Source: Psychroserpens luteus
GTDB taxonomy: Bacteria > Bacteroidota > Bacteroidia > Flavobacteriales > Flavobacteriaceae
DNA length: 64,000 nucleotides
NCBI RefSeq assembly: GCF_015319355.1
Contig: NZ_JADILU010000006.1
Location: 352,125 to 416,124, forward strand
Direction: 5' to 3'
A program made the position numbers and the translations under genes. This document shows, piece by piece, positions 25,994-33,894 of the stretch (the first letter of the stretch is position 1; each line of letters begins with the position of its first letter). The notes under the pieces were generated by a model, which did no database searches, had not been told where the DNA came from, and worked only from the letters and a program-made list of their open reading frames with translations.

Positions 25994-26917
25994 ATGAATA
26001 ATTTCCGACAAAAAATATTGTTTTTTTTACTAATAGCATTTTTATCTGTTAACGCTACTTCACAGAATATGGAAAGTAGCGTTACAGAATCGGATAAAAA
26101 GATTGAAAAGAAAAAGAAAAAGAAAAAGAAAAAAAGAAAAAAAGTTAAATTGCCTAATATTGATTTAAGCCATTGGAAAGTAACTGTTCCGGTAGCAAAT
26201 GAAAAAGGGAAACCTTATGAAGTTGAAGCTCCTGAAATATTAGATTATGCAAATAATGAGAAGTTGAAACCATATATGTACAATGACTCAACTAAAGGAG
26301 CATTAGTCTTTTATGCTCATCCAACAATCTCAACCACAAAAAACACAAAGTATTCAAGGTCTGAGTTGAGAGAACAAATGTTACCTGGTGATAACAACAC
26401 CAATTGGACTTTTAAACAAGGAGGAACCATGAAAGGTAAACTTGCAATGGATGACGTTACTAGAGATTCGAATGGTAAATATCATCGGGTAATTATTATG
26501 CAAATCCACGGAAGGTTAACTAATGAACAACGTGATTTAATAGGAGAGGATGATAATAATGCACCTCCAATGTTGAAAATTTATTGGGATAATGGCAAAA
26601 TACGTGTAAAAACTAAAGTGTTGAAAAACTTAAATGCTTCAAATACTGAAATATTAAATGATGATGCTTGGGATGATGATGATGGATTTAATTTTGAACA
26701 AAAAGTTGATTTCAGAAAGTTTAAATTAGAGGTTCAAGTTACAGATGGAAAAATGCTAATAATTCTAAATGATACTGAGTTTAAATCTTACGAAAGTATT
26801 CACATTAAAAAATGGGGCATATTTGAAAATTATTTTAAAGCAGGAAACTACTTTCAGTCTAGAGATGAAGGGTCATTTGCTAAAGTAAGATTCTATGAAT
26901 TAGAAATTAGTCATTAA
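25994..26917 (+). CDS. Secreted PL7 alginate lyase with poly-lysine linker
   Basis: A 307-residue PL7 lyase. The ATG at 25994 was chosen because it starts a good signal peptide (MNNFRQKILFFLLIAFLSVNA); frame open to 25940 would overlap the upstream gene. No lipobox follows, so the protein is released into the periplasm or exported. Residues 35-52 are almost entirely Lys (with Arg), before the PL7 domain beginning LPNIDLSHWKVTVPV. Motifs are SRSELREQ, MQIHG and YFKAGNYF near the C-terminus. It is most like the PL7 at 7752. It ends the susCD operon. Confidence 0.9.
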   Translation: MNNFRQKILFFLLIAFLSVNATSQNMESSVTESDKKIEKKKKKKKKKRKKVKLPNIDLSHWKVTVPVANEKGKPYEVEAPEILDYANNEKLKPYMYNDSTKGALVFYAHPTISTTKNTKYSRSELREQMLPGDNNTNWTFKQGGTMKGKLAMDDVTRDSNGKYHRVIIMQIHGRLTNEQRDLIGEDDNNAPPMLKIYWDNGKIRVKTKVLKNLNASNTEILNDDAWDDDDGFNFEQKVDFRKFKLEVQVTDGKMLIILNDTEFKSYESIHIKKWGIFENYFKAGNYFQSRDEGSFAKVRFYELEISH

Positions 26918-26944
26918 AAAGTTTATTTGAGTTAGTCGCTTATT

Positions 26945-26979
26945 GAATTCTACAGTTTTAATAATTATATGTAGAATTC
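26945..26979 (+). other. Stem-loop after the susCD-PL7 operon
   Basis: A perfect 10-bp stem, GAATTCTACA (26945-26954) with TGTAGAATTC (26970-26979), and a 15-nt loop. Only a short T-run follows, so it may be a weak terminator or an mRNA 3'-end stabiliser between PL7 and the GntR gene. Confidence 0.5.
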
Positions 26980-27072
26980 TTTAAGCACTATTAAAAAGTC
27001 AGTTTGTTTCAATATTTTTTGCATATAATTTAGCAGAATTAATCAGGGTAACCAATTTTAAAAGTTTAGGAT

Positions 27073-27774
27073 ATGAAATTAGAAATATTAGCTAAAATCG
27101 ATAGTTTAGATTCGCAAAACGCTATCATTTCTAAAATTAGAGACTTAATAAATTTTAAAAATCTTGAGCCTGGAGATAAATTGCCTTCTGAAAGAACCTT
27201 ATCAGAAAAATTTGGTGTAACAAGAAGCAATGTTAGAGATGCAATTCAAAAATTGGAATTTTACGGGTTATTAAAATCAATTCCTCAAAGCGGGACTTTT
27301 GTTGCAAATATTGGAGTCATTGCGATGAATGGAATGATTGACGATATTTTGAGACTAGAGAGTCCAGATTTTAAATCTTTGGTTGAAACAAGGATCTTAT
27401 TAGAGCTCAAAACAGTTAGACTAGCTTCTCTTAGAAGAACAGATCAAGATTTAGAAAAAATAAGAGCAGCATTAGATGCTTATGTAGAAAAAGTATTGGA
27501 AGGAAAGGATGCAGTACAAGAAGATTTGCTATTTCACTTAGCTATAGCTAAAGCTAGTGGGAATAGTTCAATGAATACTTTTATGTTAAAAATCACTCCA
27601 GAGATTATTACGAATTTTGAAAAATATCATGTTTGTGATAAAAGCTTAGCTAATAAAGGTATAGAGGAGCATGAAGCTATTTTTAACGCAATTAAGAATC
27701 AAAATCCCAAATTGGCAAAACAAAAAATGAAAGAGCACTTTAATGTGTTGTATCAGTATTGTTATAATATCTAA
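27073..27774 (+). CDS. GntR-family (FadR subfamily) transcriptional regulator
   Basis: A 233-residue regulator. The winged-helix DNA-binding domain covers about residues 15-85 (LEPGDKLPSERTLSEKFGVTRSNVRDAIQKLEFYGLL), followed by an all-helical FCD ligand domain (about 95-230). Its metal/ligand residues are suggested by LLFHLAIAKASGN and the His of IEEHEAIF. FadR-type proteins bind TGGT-n-ACCA dyads, which is what the two 34-bp modules contain. In Zobellia the alginate repressor AusR is a GntR protein relieved by a pathway intermediate; the same logic is inferred here. A weak GGTAACCA sequence 30 nt upstream may allow autoregulation. Confidence 0.9.
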   Translation: MKLEILAKIDSLDSQNAIISKIRDLINFKNLEPGDKLPSERTLSEKFGVTRSNVRDAIQKLEFYGLLKSIPQSGTFVANIGVIAMNGMIDDILRLESPDFKSLVETRILLELKTVRLASLRRTDQDLEKIRAALDAYVEKVLEGKDAVQEDLLFHLAIAKASGNSSMNTFMLKITPEIITNFEKYHVCDKSLANKGIEEHEAIFNAIKNQNPKLAKQKMKEHFNVLYQYCYNI

Positions 27775-27835
27775 TTATAGAAATTACAACAAATAATATA
27801 AACAGTTTATTTGTTGAATTTTATTAAAAAAGAAT

Positions 27836-27886
27836 ATAGGGAAAGAAGCTATGTTATTAGTAAGTAAAACTTGATTTTTTCCCTAT
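27836..27886 (+). other. Long-loop stem between gntR and the MFS gene
   Basis: ATAGGGAAA (27836-27844) pairs with TTTCCCTAT (27878-27886) across a 33-nt loop, in the 216-nt gap between the GntR and MFS genes. A T-run lies inside the right arm. No TGGTAAACCA operator was found in this gap. Function is unclear. Confidence 0.35.
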
Positions 27887-27990
27887 GTTATTTTATCATA
27901 AATGATTTAGTTGCACCAAAGCTGAAGCGAATAGGCTCTATTAAAAAAAACGTCTATTAAATAATACTAATAAATTAACTAACTAAAAGT

Positions 27991-29292
27991 ATGAAATTAA
28001 AAGGACTAAGATGGTGGGTAGTAGGTCTTGTGGCTTTGGCTGCAGTTATAAATTATATAGATAGACAAGCTTTTGGAGCTCTATGGCCAGACATTGCTAA
28101 AGATTTATTCCCAGAAATGGATAAGGATGGACACAAAGCTATTTACGGTACCATATCAACAGTATTCATACTTTCATATGCTGGAGGTCAAGCCCTGTTT
28201 GGTAAAATTTTCGATTGGATAGGAACTAGACTTGGTTTTGCACTTTCAATTGGTGTGTGGTCTATTGCCACTTTGTTACATGCATTTGCTCAAGGAATGC
28301 TAAGTTTTTCAATCTTTAGATCTATATTAGGGATTGCTGAAGCTGGAAACTGGCCTGGTGCTGCTAAAGCTAATGCAGAATGGTTTCCAACTAAAGAGAG
28401 AGCACTTGCTCAAGGAATCTTTAATTCTGGAGCTGCTATAGGTGGTATAGTAGCTTATCCAATTATCGGGTTGTTATCTGTTTATTTCGATTGGAAGGCA
28501 ATATTTATAGTTGTAGCTGTACTTGGATTCTTATGGTTGTTACCTTGGTTATACGTAGTAAAGGGAGCGCCTAAGTCTCACCCTTGGTTGACAGATGATG
28601 AAAAAAAATATATTCTCTCTGGACAAAAAAATCAGGATATTGATGAAGATGGGAATTATGATGAAGGTTATACACCTACTACTGGTCAACTATTTAAACA
28701 TAAAGAGAGTTGGGGAGTGATAATTGCCTCTGCAGCCATTGATCCTATCTGGTGGCTTTTTATAGTTTGGATACCAATCTACTTATCAGAAGTTTTTGGA
28801 ATGGATGTCAAACAAATAGCATTCTCGGCATGGGTACCTTATGTTGGAGCTATGATTGGAGCTATATTTGGTGGTTTACTTGCTAAAAACAGACTTACAG
28901 CAGGATGGTCTGTAGATAAGACACGAAAGATGACTATCACTTTAGGCTGTTTAATTATGATTCCTTGTTTCTTCTTATTGAAAGCACCTGGATCTGCTAT
29001 GAATGCAGTAATTATTATGGCAGTTTTACTTTTTGGATTTCAAGTAGCAATCGGAAATATACAGACTATGCCAAGTGATCTTTTTAGCGGAAAAATCGTT
29101 GGTACACTTTCAGGATTTGCAGGTATGGCAGCTAAACTTGGCGCAGCTGGACTTACTATTTTAGTTACATTCATAACTACAGGAGGAAATTATACACCTG
29201 CTTTTATAATAGGTGGAGCTTTAGCAATAATAGCACTTTTAGCGGTTTGGGTCTTATGTCCTAAAATTGAACCTCTAAAACCTAAATTATAA
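27991..29292 (+). CDS. MFS transporter, hexuronate/ACS type
   Basis: A 433-residue major facilitator with 12 predicted helices. The N-terminal NYIDRQAFGALWPDIAKDLF and the motif FGKIFDWIGTRLGF after helix 2 are those of the anion:cation symporter family that includes ExuT. The central cytoplasmic loop (about 200-235) is acidic. In this locus it most probably carries unsaturated uronate, DEH or KDG across the inner membrane after PL17 has acted in the periplasm. It lies 57 nt before the second SDR. Substrate is inferred from family and context. Confidence 0.88.
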   Translation: MKLKGLRWWVVGLVALAAVINYIDRQAFGALWPDIAKDLFPEMDKDGHKAIYGTISTVFILSYAGGQALFGKIFDWIGTRLGFALSIGVWSIATLLHAFAQGMLSFSIFRSILGIAEAGNWPGAAKANAEWFPTKERALAQGIFNSGAAIGGIVAYPIIGLLSVYFDWKAIFIVVAVLGFLWLLPWLYVVKGAPKSHPWLTDDEKKYILSGQKNQDIDEDGNYDEGYTPTTGQLFKHKESWGVIIASAAIDPIWWLFIVWIPIYLSEVFGMDVKQIAFSAWVPYVGAMIGAIFGGLLAKNRLTAGWSVDKTRKMTITLGCLIMIPCFFLLKAPGSAMNAVIIMAVLLFGFQVAIGNIQTMPSDLFSGKIVGTLSGFAGMAAKLGAAGLTILVTFITTGGNYTPAFIIGGALAIIALLAVWVLCPKIEPLKPKL

Positions 29293-29349
29293 TTATTACA
29301 CGTTAAAATTTAAAAACAAGAATAAAAATAGATTTAAATAAAATATATT

Positions 29350-30114
29350 ATGAGTAAAAATAAAGGAAAAGTAGCTGTAGTAACAGGAGCAACAGGAGGA
29401 ATCGGATTTGCAGTAGCAGAACGATTAGGTAAAGATGGATATACTGTTATTTTAAACGGTATAGATGATAAAGCTGGAGCTGAAAAATTAAAGCAACTTA
29501 CAGATGAAGGTATTACTGCTGAATATTACGGTTTTGATGTAACAAGTGATGAAGCTGTAACAGCTAACATCAAAAAAATTGGTGATAAATACGGTAGAAT
29601 AGATGTACTAGTAAACAATGCTGGTGGATTAGGTGGAAGATCTCGTTTTGAAGAAATGACAACTGACTTTTACAGATTTGTTATGGCTCTAAACCTTGAT
29701 TCAGTGTTTTTTGCATCAAGAGCTGCAATACCTTACTTAAAAAATGGAGAACATCCTTCAATTATTAACTATACATCTAACGCAGGATGGACTGCAGGTG
29801 GACCAGGAGCAGGAATCTATGGAACGTCTAAAGCAGGAGTTCATGCTATAACTAGAGCATTAGCAAAAGATTTAGCAGAATATGGCATTAGAGTAAATGC
29901 AGTATCACCTGGTACAATTGACACACCATTTCATGCGCAAATTAAAGCAACAAAGCCAGAAGTTTTTGCTTCATGGGCAAATAACATTATGTTAGGTCGT
30001 TTAGGGCAACCTGAAGATGTAGCTGGTGTGATTTCTTTCTTAGCGAGCAAAGATGCATCATTTATTACTGCTGAAACTATCCAAATTGGTGGAGGGCAAG
30101 CTTTAGGTATCTAA
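29350..30114 (+). CDS. SDR-family oxidoreductase, candidate DEH reductase (second)
   Basis: A 254-residue classical SDR with TGATGGIG (12-19), NNAGG near 94 and Tyr157/Lys161 (YGTSK). It follows the uronate importer and precedes KDG kinase, exactly where DEH reductase is expected in flavobacterial alginate loci, making it the stronger of the two SDR candidates for DEH to KDG. The protein is only moderately like the SDR at 16492, so the two are probably not recent duplicates. It is followed by a strong terminator, so the kinase gene is a separate unit or depends on read-through. Confidence 0.85.
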   Translation: MSKNKGKVAVVTGATGGIGFAVAERLGKDGYTVILNGIDDKAGAEKLKQLTDEGITAEYYGFDVTSDEAVTANIKKIGDKYGRIDVLVNNAGGLGGRSRFEEMTTDFYRFVMALNLDSVFFASRAAIPYLKNGEHPSIINYTSNAGWTAGGPGAGIYGTSKAGVHAITRALAKDLAEYGIRVNAVSPGTIDTPFHAQIKATKPEVFASWANNIMLGRLGQPEDVAGVISFLASKDASFITAETIQIGGGQALGI

Positions 30115-30132
30115 AAAAAGTTTTTATAAAAG

Positions 30133-30168
30133 AAAAAATGCCTTTCAAAATTGAAAGGCATTTTTTTT
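30133..30168 (+). terminator. Strong intrinsic terminator after the SDR gene
   Basis: AAAAAATGCCTTTCAA pairs with TTGAAAGGCATTTTTT around a tiny AA centre, so the real loop is slightly larger, followed by further T. It ends the MFS-SDR unit; the KDG kinase starts 27 nt later. Confidence 0.88.
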
Positions 30169-30194
30169 GTAAATTAATTAAAAAATAATCAACT

Positions 30195-31199
30195 ATGAAT
30201 CAAACTGTAACATTTGGAGAGGTTTTAATGCGTCTTTCACCTGAAGGAAATAAAAAATTTATACAGTCTAATCGTTTAGAGTTTTATTTTGGAGGCACAG
30301 AGGTTAATGTTGCTATTTCAATTGCTAATTTTGGTGGTAAAGTAAGACATGTTTCGTCTATATCTAATGATTTTATAGGTGATACAGCAATTTCCTATTT
30401 AAGAAAATTTGGAGTGAGTACATCATCAATAGTGCGCTCTAAACGACCTTTAGGAATCTATTTTCTAGAAGTTGGTGCTGTTATGCGTCCTAGTTCAATT
30501 TCTTATAATAGGTCACATTCATCTTTTTCCGAAATAAAACCAGAAATGGTAGATTGGGATAAATCACTTAAACATTGTACATGGTTTCATTGGACAGGTA
30601 TCACACCAGCATTGTGTGAAGGAGGTTATCTTACGTTAAAAGAAGGCTTAAAATTAGCTCAAAAAATGGGTGTTGAAGTTTCTGTTGATCCAACATATAG
30701 AAGTGGTTTATGGAAGTATGGTACAGATGCAAGAGAAACACTATCAGACCTATTAAACTATTCAACTATTTTTATTGGAGGTATCAATGAGATGAATGAA
30801 ATTTTAGGAACGGATTACAATTATTCTAACGAAGATTTTATTGAAGCAAGCAAACAGTTGTTAAAAGAATTTCCTACCATAAAAAAAACGTTTGATAAAA
30901 TTAGAACGCCTATCAATGCGTCTTGGCATAAAATACGTTCTAGAATGTGGAATGGTAATGAGTTTAGAGAAACTAAAGATTTAGATATTACTCATATTGT
31001 TGACAGAATTGGTACTGGAGATGCTTTTGCTGGAGGATTAATTTATGGTTTACAAAATTTTGATGATTATAAAGCTATGGAGTTTGGTGCAGCAGCATGT
31101 GCTTTAAAACATACTTATGAGGGTGATGTCAATTTTTCAAATGTAGATGAGGTTATGAATATTTTAGGTGGTAATACCTCAGGTAGATTTAATAGATAA
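30195..31199 (+). CDS. kdgK: 2-keto-3-deoxygluconate kinase, PfkB family (copy 1)
   Basis: A 334-residue ribokinase/PfkB family enzyme phosphorylating KDG to KDPG. The N-terminal TFGEVLMRLSPEG, the GGTEVNVAISIANFGG sugar-binding segment and the DRIGTGDAFAGG anion-hole/catalytic-Asp motif (about 269-280) are intact. A second homologue at 32359 shares the ending GGxxSGRxxR. It begins 27 nt after a terminator, and its 3' end overlaps the convergent lacI gene by 21 nt. KDG specificity is inferred from locus and family. Confidence 0.88.
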   Translation: MNQTVTFGEVLMRLSPEGNKKFIQSNRLEFYFGGTEVNVAISIANFGGKVRHVSSISNDFIGDTAISYLRKFGVSTSSIVRSKRPLGIYFLEVGAVMRPSSISYNRSHSSFSEIKPEMVDWDKSLKHCTWFHWTGITPALCEGGYLTLKEGLKLAQKMGVEVSVDPTYRSGLWKYGTDARETLSDLLNYSTIFIGGINEMNEILGTDYNYSNEDFIEASKQLLKEFPTIKKTFDKIRTPINASWHKIRSRMWNGNEFRETKDLDITHIVDRIGTGDAFAGGLIYGLQNFDDYKAMEFGAAACALKHTYEGDVNFSNVDEVMNILGGNTSGRFNR

Positions 31200-32219
31200 A
31201 TCTCTATTGGAAGAATTTCTTACTATCAATTCAGATTTTAAAATATTTTTTTCCAGTTTTGGTTTCCAATTTTTGGCTTTTATTCTTTTAATAAATGTTT
31301 CTGCTGCAATTTTTCCTATTTGCTTACTGTGTTGCTTTACAGTAGTAATGGTAGGACTAACTAGAGATGTAAATGGCTCATTTCCGAAGCCAACTAAACA
31401 CATCTCTTCAGGAACTTTTATGTTTTGTTCGTTTAAAACTTGGAGTGCTCCTAAAGCAGCATAATCACTAGCTACATAAACAGCATCTGGTGGATTATCT
31501 AACGCAAGTAGTTCTTGCATTTTTATTCTACCATCTTCAAGGGTTAAACTGCTTTCCACTATAAGATCATCATCGTGTGGTAAATTATGTTTATGAATCG
31601 CATCTATAAAACCGCGTATTCTATTATTAAAAATTCTAGTACGTCTAAAACCACCAATATGAGCAATACGTTTGCAACCTTTAGAAATTAAATGTTCTAT
31701 GATCATATGACTACTGTCATAGTCATCTATACCAATATAATCTACATTTAAGTCGTTTTCACCTCTATCAAATAAAATTAATGGAATGCCTTTAGATTTT
31801 ATTTTTTCATAATGAGATAAATCTACAGTTTCATTTGCCATAGAAGCAATTATTCCGTCAACTTGAGTAAATAAAAGGGTGTCAATATTTTTACATTCTT
31901 TTTCAAAAGACTCGTTAGATTGAGTAATAATAATATTGTAGCCAGCTTTATTAAGCACACCTTCCATGTTTTCTATTACAGAAGAAAAGAAATTACTATT
32001 AGTTCTAGGCACAATGACACCAACCAAATTACTTTTTCCGCTTCTTAATGCACTAGCTAGATGATTAGGTTGATAATTTAACTCTTTAGCAACGCGTTTT
32101 ACAGCTTTCTTAGTTTTTTCACTAATCCTAGAGTCATCGTGCATCGCTTTTGAAACAGCAGCAGGTGAAATATTTAAAACATTTGCGATGTCTTTTATTG
32201 TGGTTCTTTTTTTATTCAC
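31179..32219 (-). CDS. LacI-family transcriptional regulator (full length)
   Basis: A 346-residue LacI/GalR regulator: HTH at residues 5-27 (TTIKDIANVLNISPAAVSKAMH), hinge helix HLASALRSGKS, and a periplasmic-binding-protein-like effector domain (about 62-335). It is divergent from the second KDG kinase, and the 139-bp intergenic region holds two LacI-type operators, the nearer only 16 bp from its own start, implying autoregulation. The effector is likely a KDG-pathway intermediate, by context. The C-terminal coding end overlaps the convergent kdgK by 21 nt. Confidence 0.92.
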   Translation of the reverse strand: MNKKRTTIKDIANVLNISPAAVSKAMHDDSRISEKTKKAVKRVAKELNYQPNHLASALRSGKSNLVGVIVPRTNSNFFSSVIENMEGVLNKAGYNIIITQSNESFEKECKNIDTLLFTQVDGIIASMANETVDLSHYEKIKSKGIPLILFDRGENDLNVDYIGIDDYDSSHMIIEHLISKGCKRIAHIGGFRRTRIFNNRIRGFIDAIHKHNLPHDDDLIVESSLTLEDGRIKMQELLALDNPPDAVYVASDYAALGALQVLNEQNIKVPEEMCLVGFGNEPFTSLVSPTITTVKQHSKQIGKIAAETFIKRIKAKNWKPKLEKNILKSELIVRNSSNRDLSIKST

Positions 32220-32234
32220 TTAGTTTTTATATAT

Positions 32235-32254
32235 TTGCTTAATCGTTTAAGCAA
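32235..32254. promoter_or_regulatory. LacI-type operator, site 1
   Basis: A 20-bp near-perfect palindrome, TTGCTTAATCGTTTAAGCAA, with the central CG and symmetric arms typical of LacI/GalR operators. It lies 16 bp upstream of the divergent lacI start codon, so it probably mediates autorepression. Confidence 0.82.
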
Positions 32255-32272
32255 AAGTATTGTTTTAACTTG

Positions 32273-32304
32273 ATAAAATCAAAATATCACTGTTTTGATT
32301 TTAT
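32273..32304. promoter_or_regulatory. 12-bp inverted repeat between the two operators
   Basis: ATAAAATCAAAA (32273-32284) and TTTTGATTTTAT (32293-32304) form a perfect dyad with an 8-bp spacer, midway in the lacI/kinase intergenic region. The right arm runs into a -7-like TATTTTTG (32302-32309). It could be a third factor's site or paired promoter elements. Confidence 0.55.
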
Positions 32305-32314
32305 TTTTGCTAAT

Positions 32315-32334
32315 CTGCTTAAACGTTTAACCAA
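32315..32334. promoter_or_regulatory. LacI-type operator, site 2
   Basis: CTGCTTAAACGTTTAACCAA, the same palindrome class as the site at 32235 with one imperfect flank (ACC instead of AGC). It lies directly after the -7-like TATTTTTG and 24 bp before the kinase start, a position suited to repression of the kinase operon. The two sites are 80 bp apart, which would permit looping. Confidence 0.78.
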
Positions 32335-32358
32335 ACAATAACTAATTAAAAATATACA

Positions 32359-33405
32359 ATGAAAAAAGTAGTCACTTTTGGAGAAATCATGTTAAGATTA
32401 GCTCCACAACAATTTTTGAGATTCTCACAAGCATCAACGTTTGATGTCGTTTATGGAGGAGGAGAATCTAACGTAGCAGTATCACTAGCTAATTATGGTG
32501 TGCCTGTAGATTTTGTAACGCGTTTACCAAAAAATGATATTGGTGAATGTGCCATGATGGAAATGCGTAAAAGAGGTGTTGGTGTAGATAAAATCATATA
32601 TGGTGGAGACCGTTTAGGGATTTACTTTTTAGAAACTGGTGCAGTTAGTAGAGGAAGTAAAGTGGTTTACGATAGAGCACACTCTGCAATTTCTGAAATT
32701 AAACCAGGAATGGTAGATTGGAAAGCTGCTTTTAAAGATGTGGCTTGGTTTCACTGGACAGGTATTACGCCTGCAATTTCTCAAGGTGCAGCAGATGCTT
32801 GTTTAGAAGCTGTAAAAGTAGCTAGCGAAATGGGAGTTACTATTTCAACAGATTTAAATTATAGAGCTAAACTTTGGACATTTTGTGATGATGCGCATAG
32901 AGAAAAAATAATGACTGAATTAACATCATATTGCGATGTTGTATTAGGAAATGAAGAAGATGCTGAAAAACATTTTGGTATTCATCCAGAAGGTTTAGAT
33001 GTACATAAACATGGACACGATGTAAAAGCAGAAGCTTTCTTATCTGTTTGTAAGCAAATGATGGAAAAATTTCCAAGAGCTAAAAAAGTAATTACAACAT
33101 TAAGAGGTTCAATTTCTGCATCTCATAATACTTGGGCTGGAGTTTTATACGATGGTAAAAAAATGTACGAAACACGTCAGTATCAAATCACTGATATTGT
33201 AGATAGAGTAGGTGGTGGAGATTCATTTATGGGTGGATTAATTTACGGATTATTAAAATATCCTGAAGACGATCAAAATGCATTAGACTTTGCTGTTGCA
33301 GCTTCTTGTTTAAAACACACTATTAAAGGTGATGCCAATTTAGTAACTGTTGCTGAAGTAGAAAAATTAATGGGTGGTGATGCCTCTGGACGTGTAGCTA
33401 GATAA
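32359..33405 (+). CDS. 2-keto-3-deoxygluconate kinase, PfkB family (copy 2)
   Basis: A 348-residue PfkB-family kinase. TFGEIMLRLAPQ, GGGESNVAVSLANYG and DRVGGGDSFMGGLIYGL (about 282-298, catalytic Asp) are intact. The stretch MVDWK...WFHWTGITPA closely matches copy 1. It heads a plus-strand unit with YhcH, PPi-PFK, KDPG aldolase and short LacI, under the LacI operators. With KDPG aldolase downstream, KDG kinase is the simplest call. Two kinase copies under different promoters may separate alginate use from general hexuronate use. Confidence 0.87.
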   Translation: MKKVVTFGEIMLRLAPQQFLRFSQASTFDVVYGGGESNVAVSLANYGVPVDFVTRLPKNDIGECAMMEMRKRGVGVDKIIYGGDRLGIYFLETGAVSRGSKVVYDRAHSAISEIKPGMVDWKAAFKDVAWFHWTGITPAISQGAADACLEAVKVASEMGVTISTDLNYRAKLWTFCDDAHREKIMTELTSYCDVVLGNEEDAEKHFGIHPEGLDVHKHGHDVKAEAFLSVCKQMMEKFPRAKKVITTLRGSISASHNTWAGVLYDGKKMYETRQYQITDIVDRVGGGDSFMGGLIYGLLKYPEDDQNALDFAVAASCLKHTIKGDANLVTVAEVEKLMGGDASGRVAR

Positions 33406-33411
33406 TTAGTT

Positions 33412-33867
33412 ATGATTATAGATACTCTTAATAACGCTAGTAAGTATAACAGTTTACATCCATTATTTGCAAAAGCATTCGATTTTATTAGCCAAAAAGA
33501 TTTGATAAGTCTTGAGGATGGAAAATTTGAAATAGCCGAAGGTTTATTGCTTATTGTAAATAATGGCACTGCTATGACTAAAGAAGCTAGTTTAGAAAAA
33601 TTTGAGTGTCATGATAAGCATATTGATATTCAAATTTGCGCCAACGGTATAGAAACCATAGGTTGGAAACCAAGGGAGAAATGTAAAACTCCAAATGGTG
33701 ACTATAATCCAGATAGAGATAGGCGGTTTTTCAATGATGAACCAGATATGTTTTTTCAATTGACAAATAATCAATTTGCAATATTTTATCCTGAAGATGT
33801 TCATGCACCTATGATTGGAAATGGTGAAATAAAAAAATTAGTATTTAAAATTAAAATTAAAATTTAA
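33412..33867 (+). CDS. YhcH/YjgK/YiaL-family (TabA-like) protein
   Basis: A 151-residue double-stranded beta-helix protein of the DUF386 family. The conserved HDKHIDIQICANGIETIGWK segment and the C-terminal FAIFYPEDVHAP, with its metal-ligand His, are visible. Members recur in sialic-acid and hexuronate operons and are suspected sugar-acid isomerases, mutarotases or lyases, but biochemistry is limited. It is cytoplasmic, 6 nt after the kinase. A role in handling ring or anomeric forms of KDG or DEH is inference. Confidence 0.85.
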   Translation: MIIDTLNNASKYNSLHPLFAKAFDFISQKDLISLEDGKFEIAEGLLLIVNNGTAMTKEASLEKFECHDKHIDIQICANGIETIGWKPREKCKTPNGDYNPDRDRRFFNDEPDMFFQLTNNQFAIFYPEDVHAPMIGNGEIKKLVFKIKIKI

Positions 33868-33894
33868 TTTTTATAGCTAATAGATATTTTATAA

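Noticed and set aside
27040-27052. GGGTAACCA near the gntR start as a third GntR operator
   Set aside because: One base shorter than TGGTAAACCA and without the twin arrangement; too weak to annotate as a site, mentioned only as possible autoregulation.
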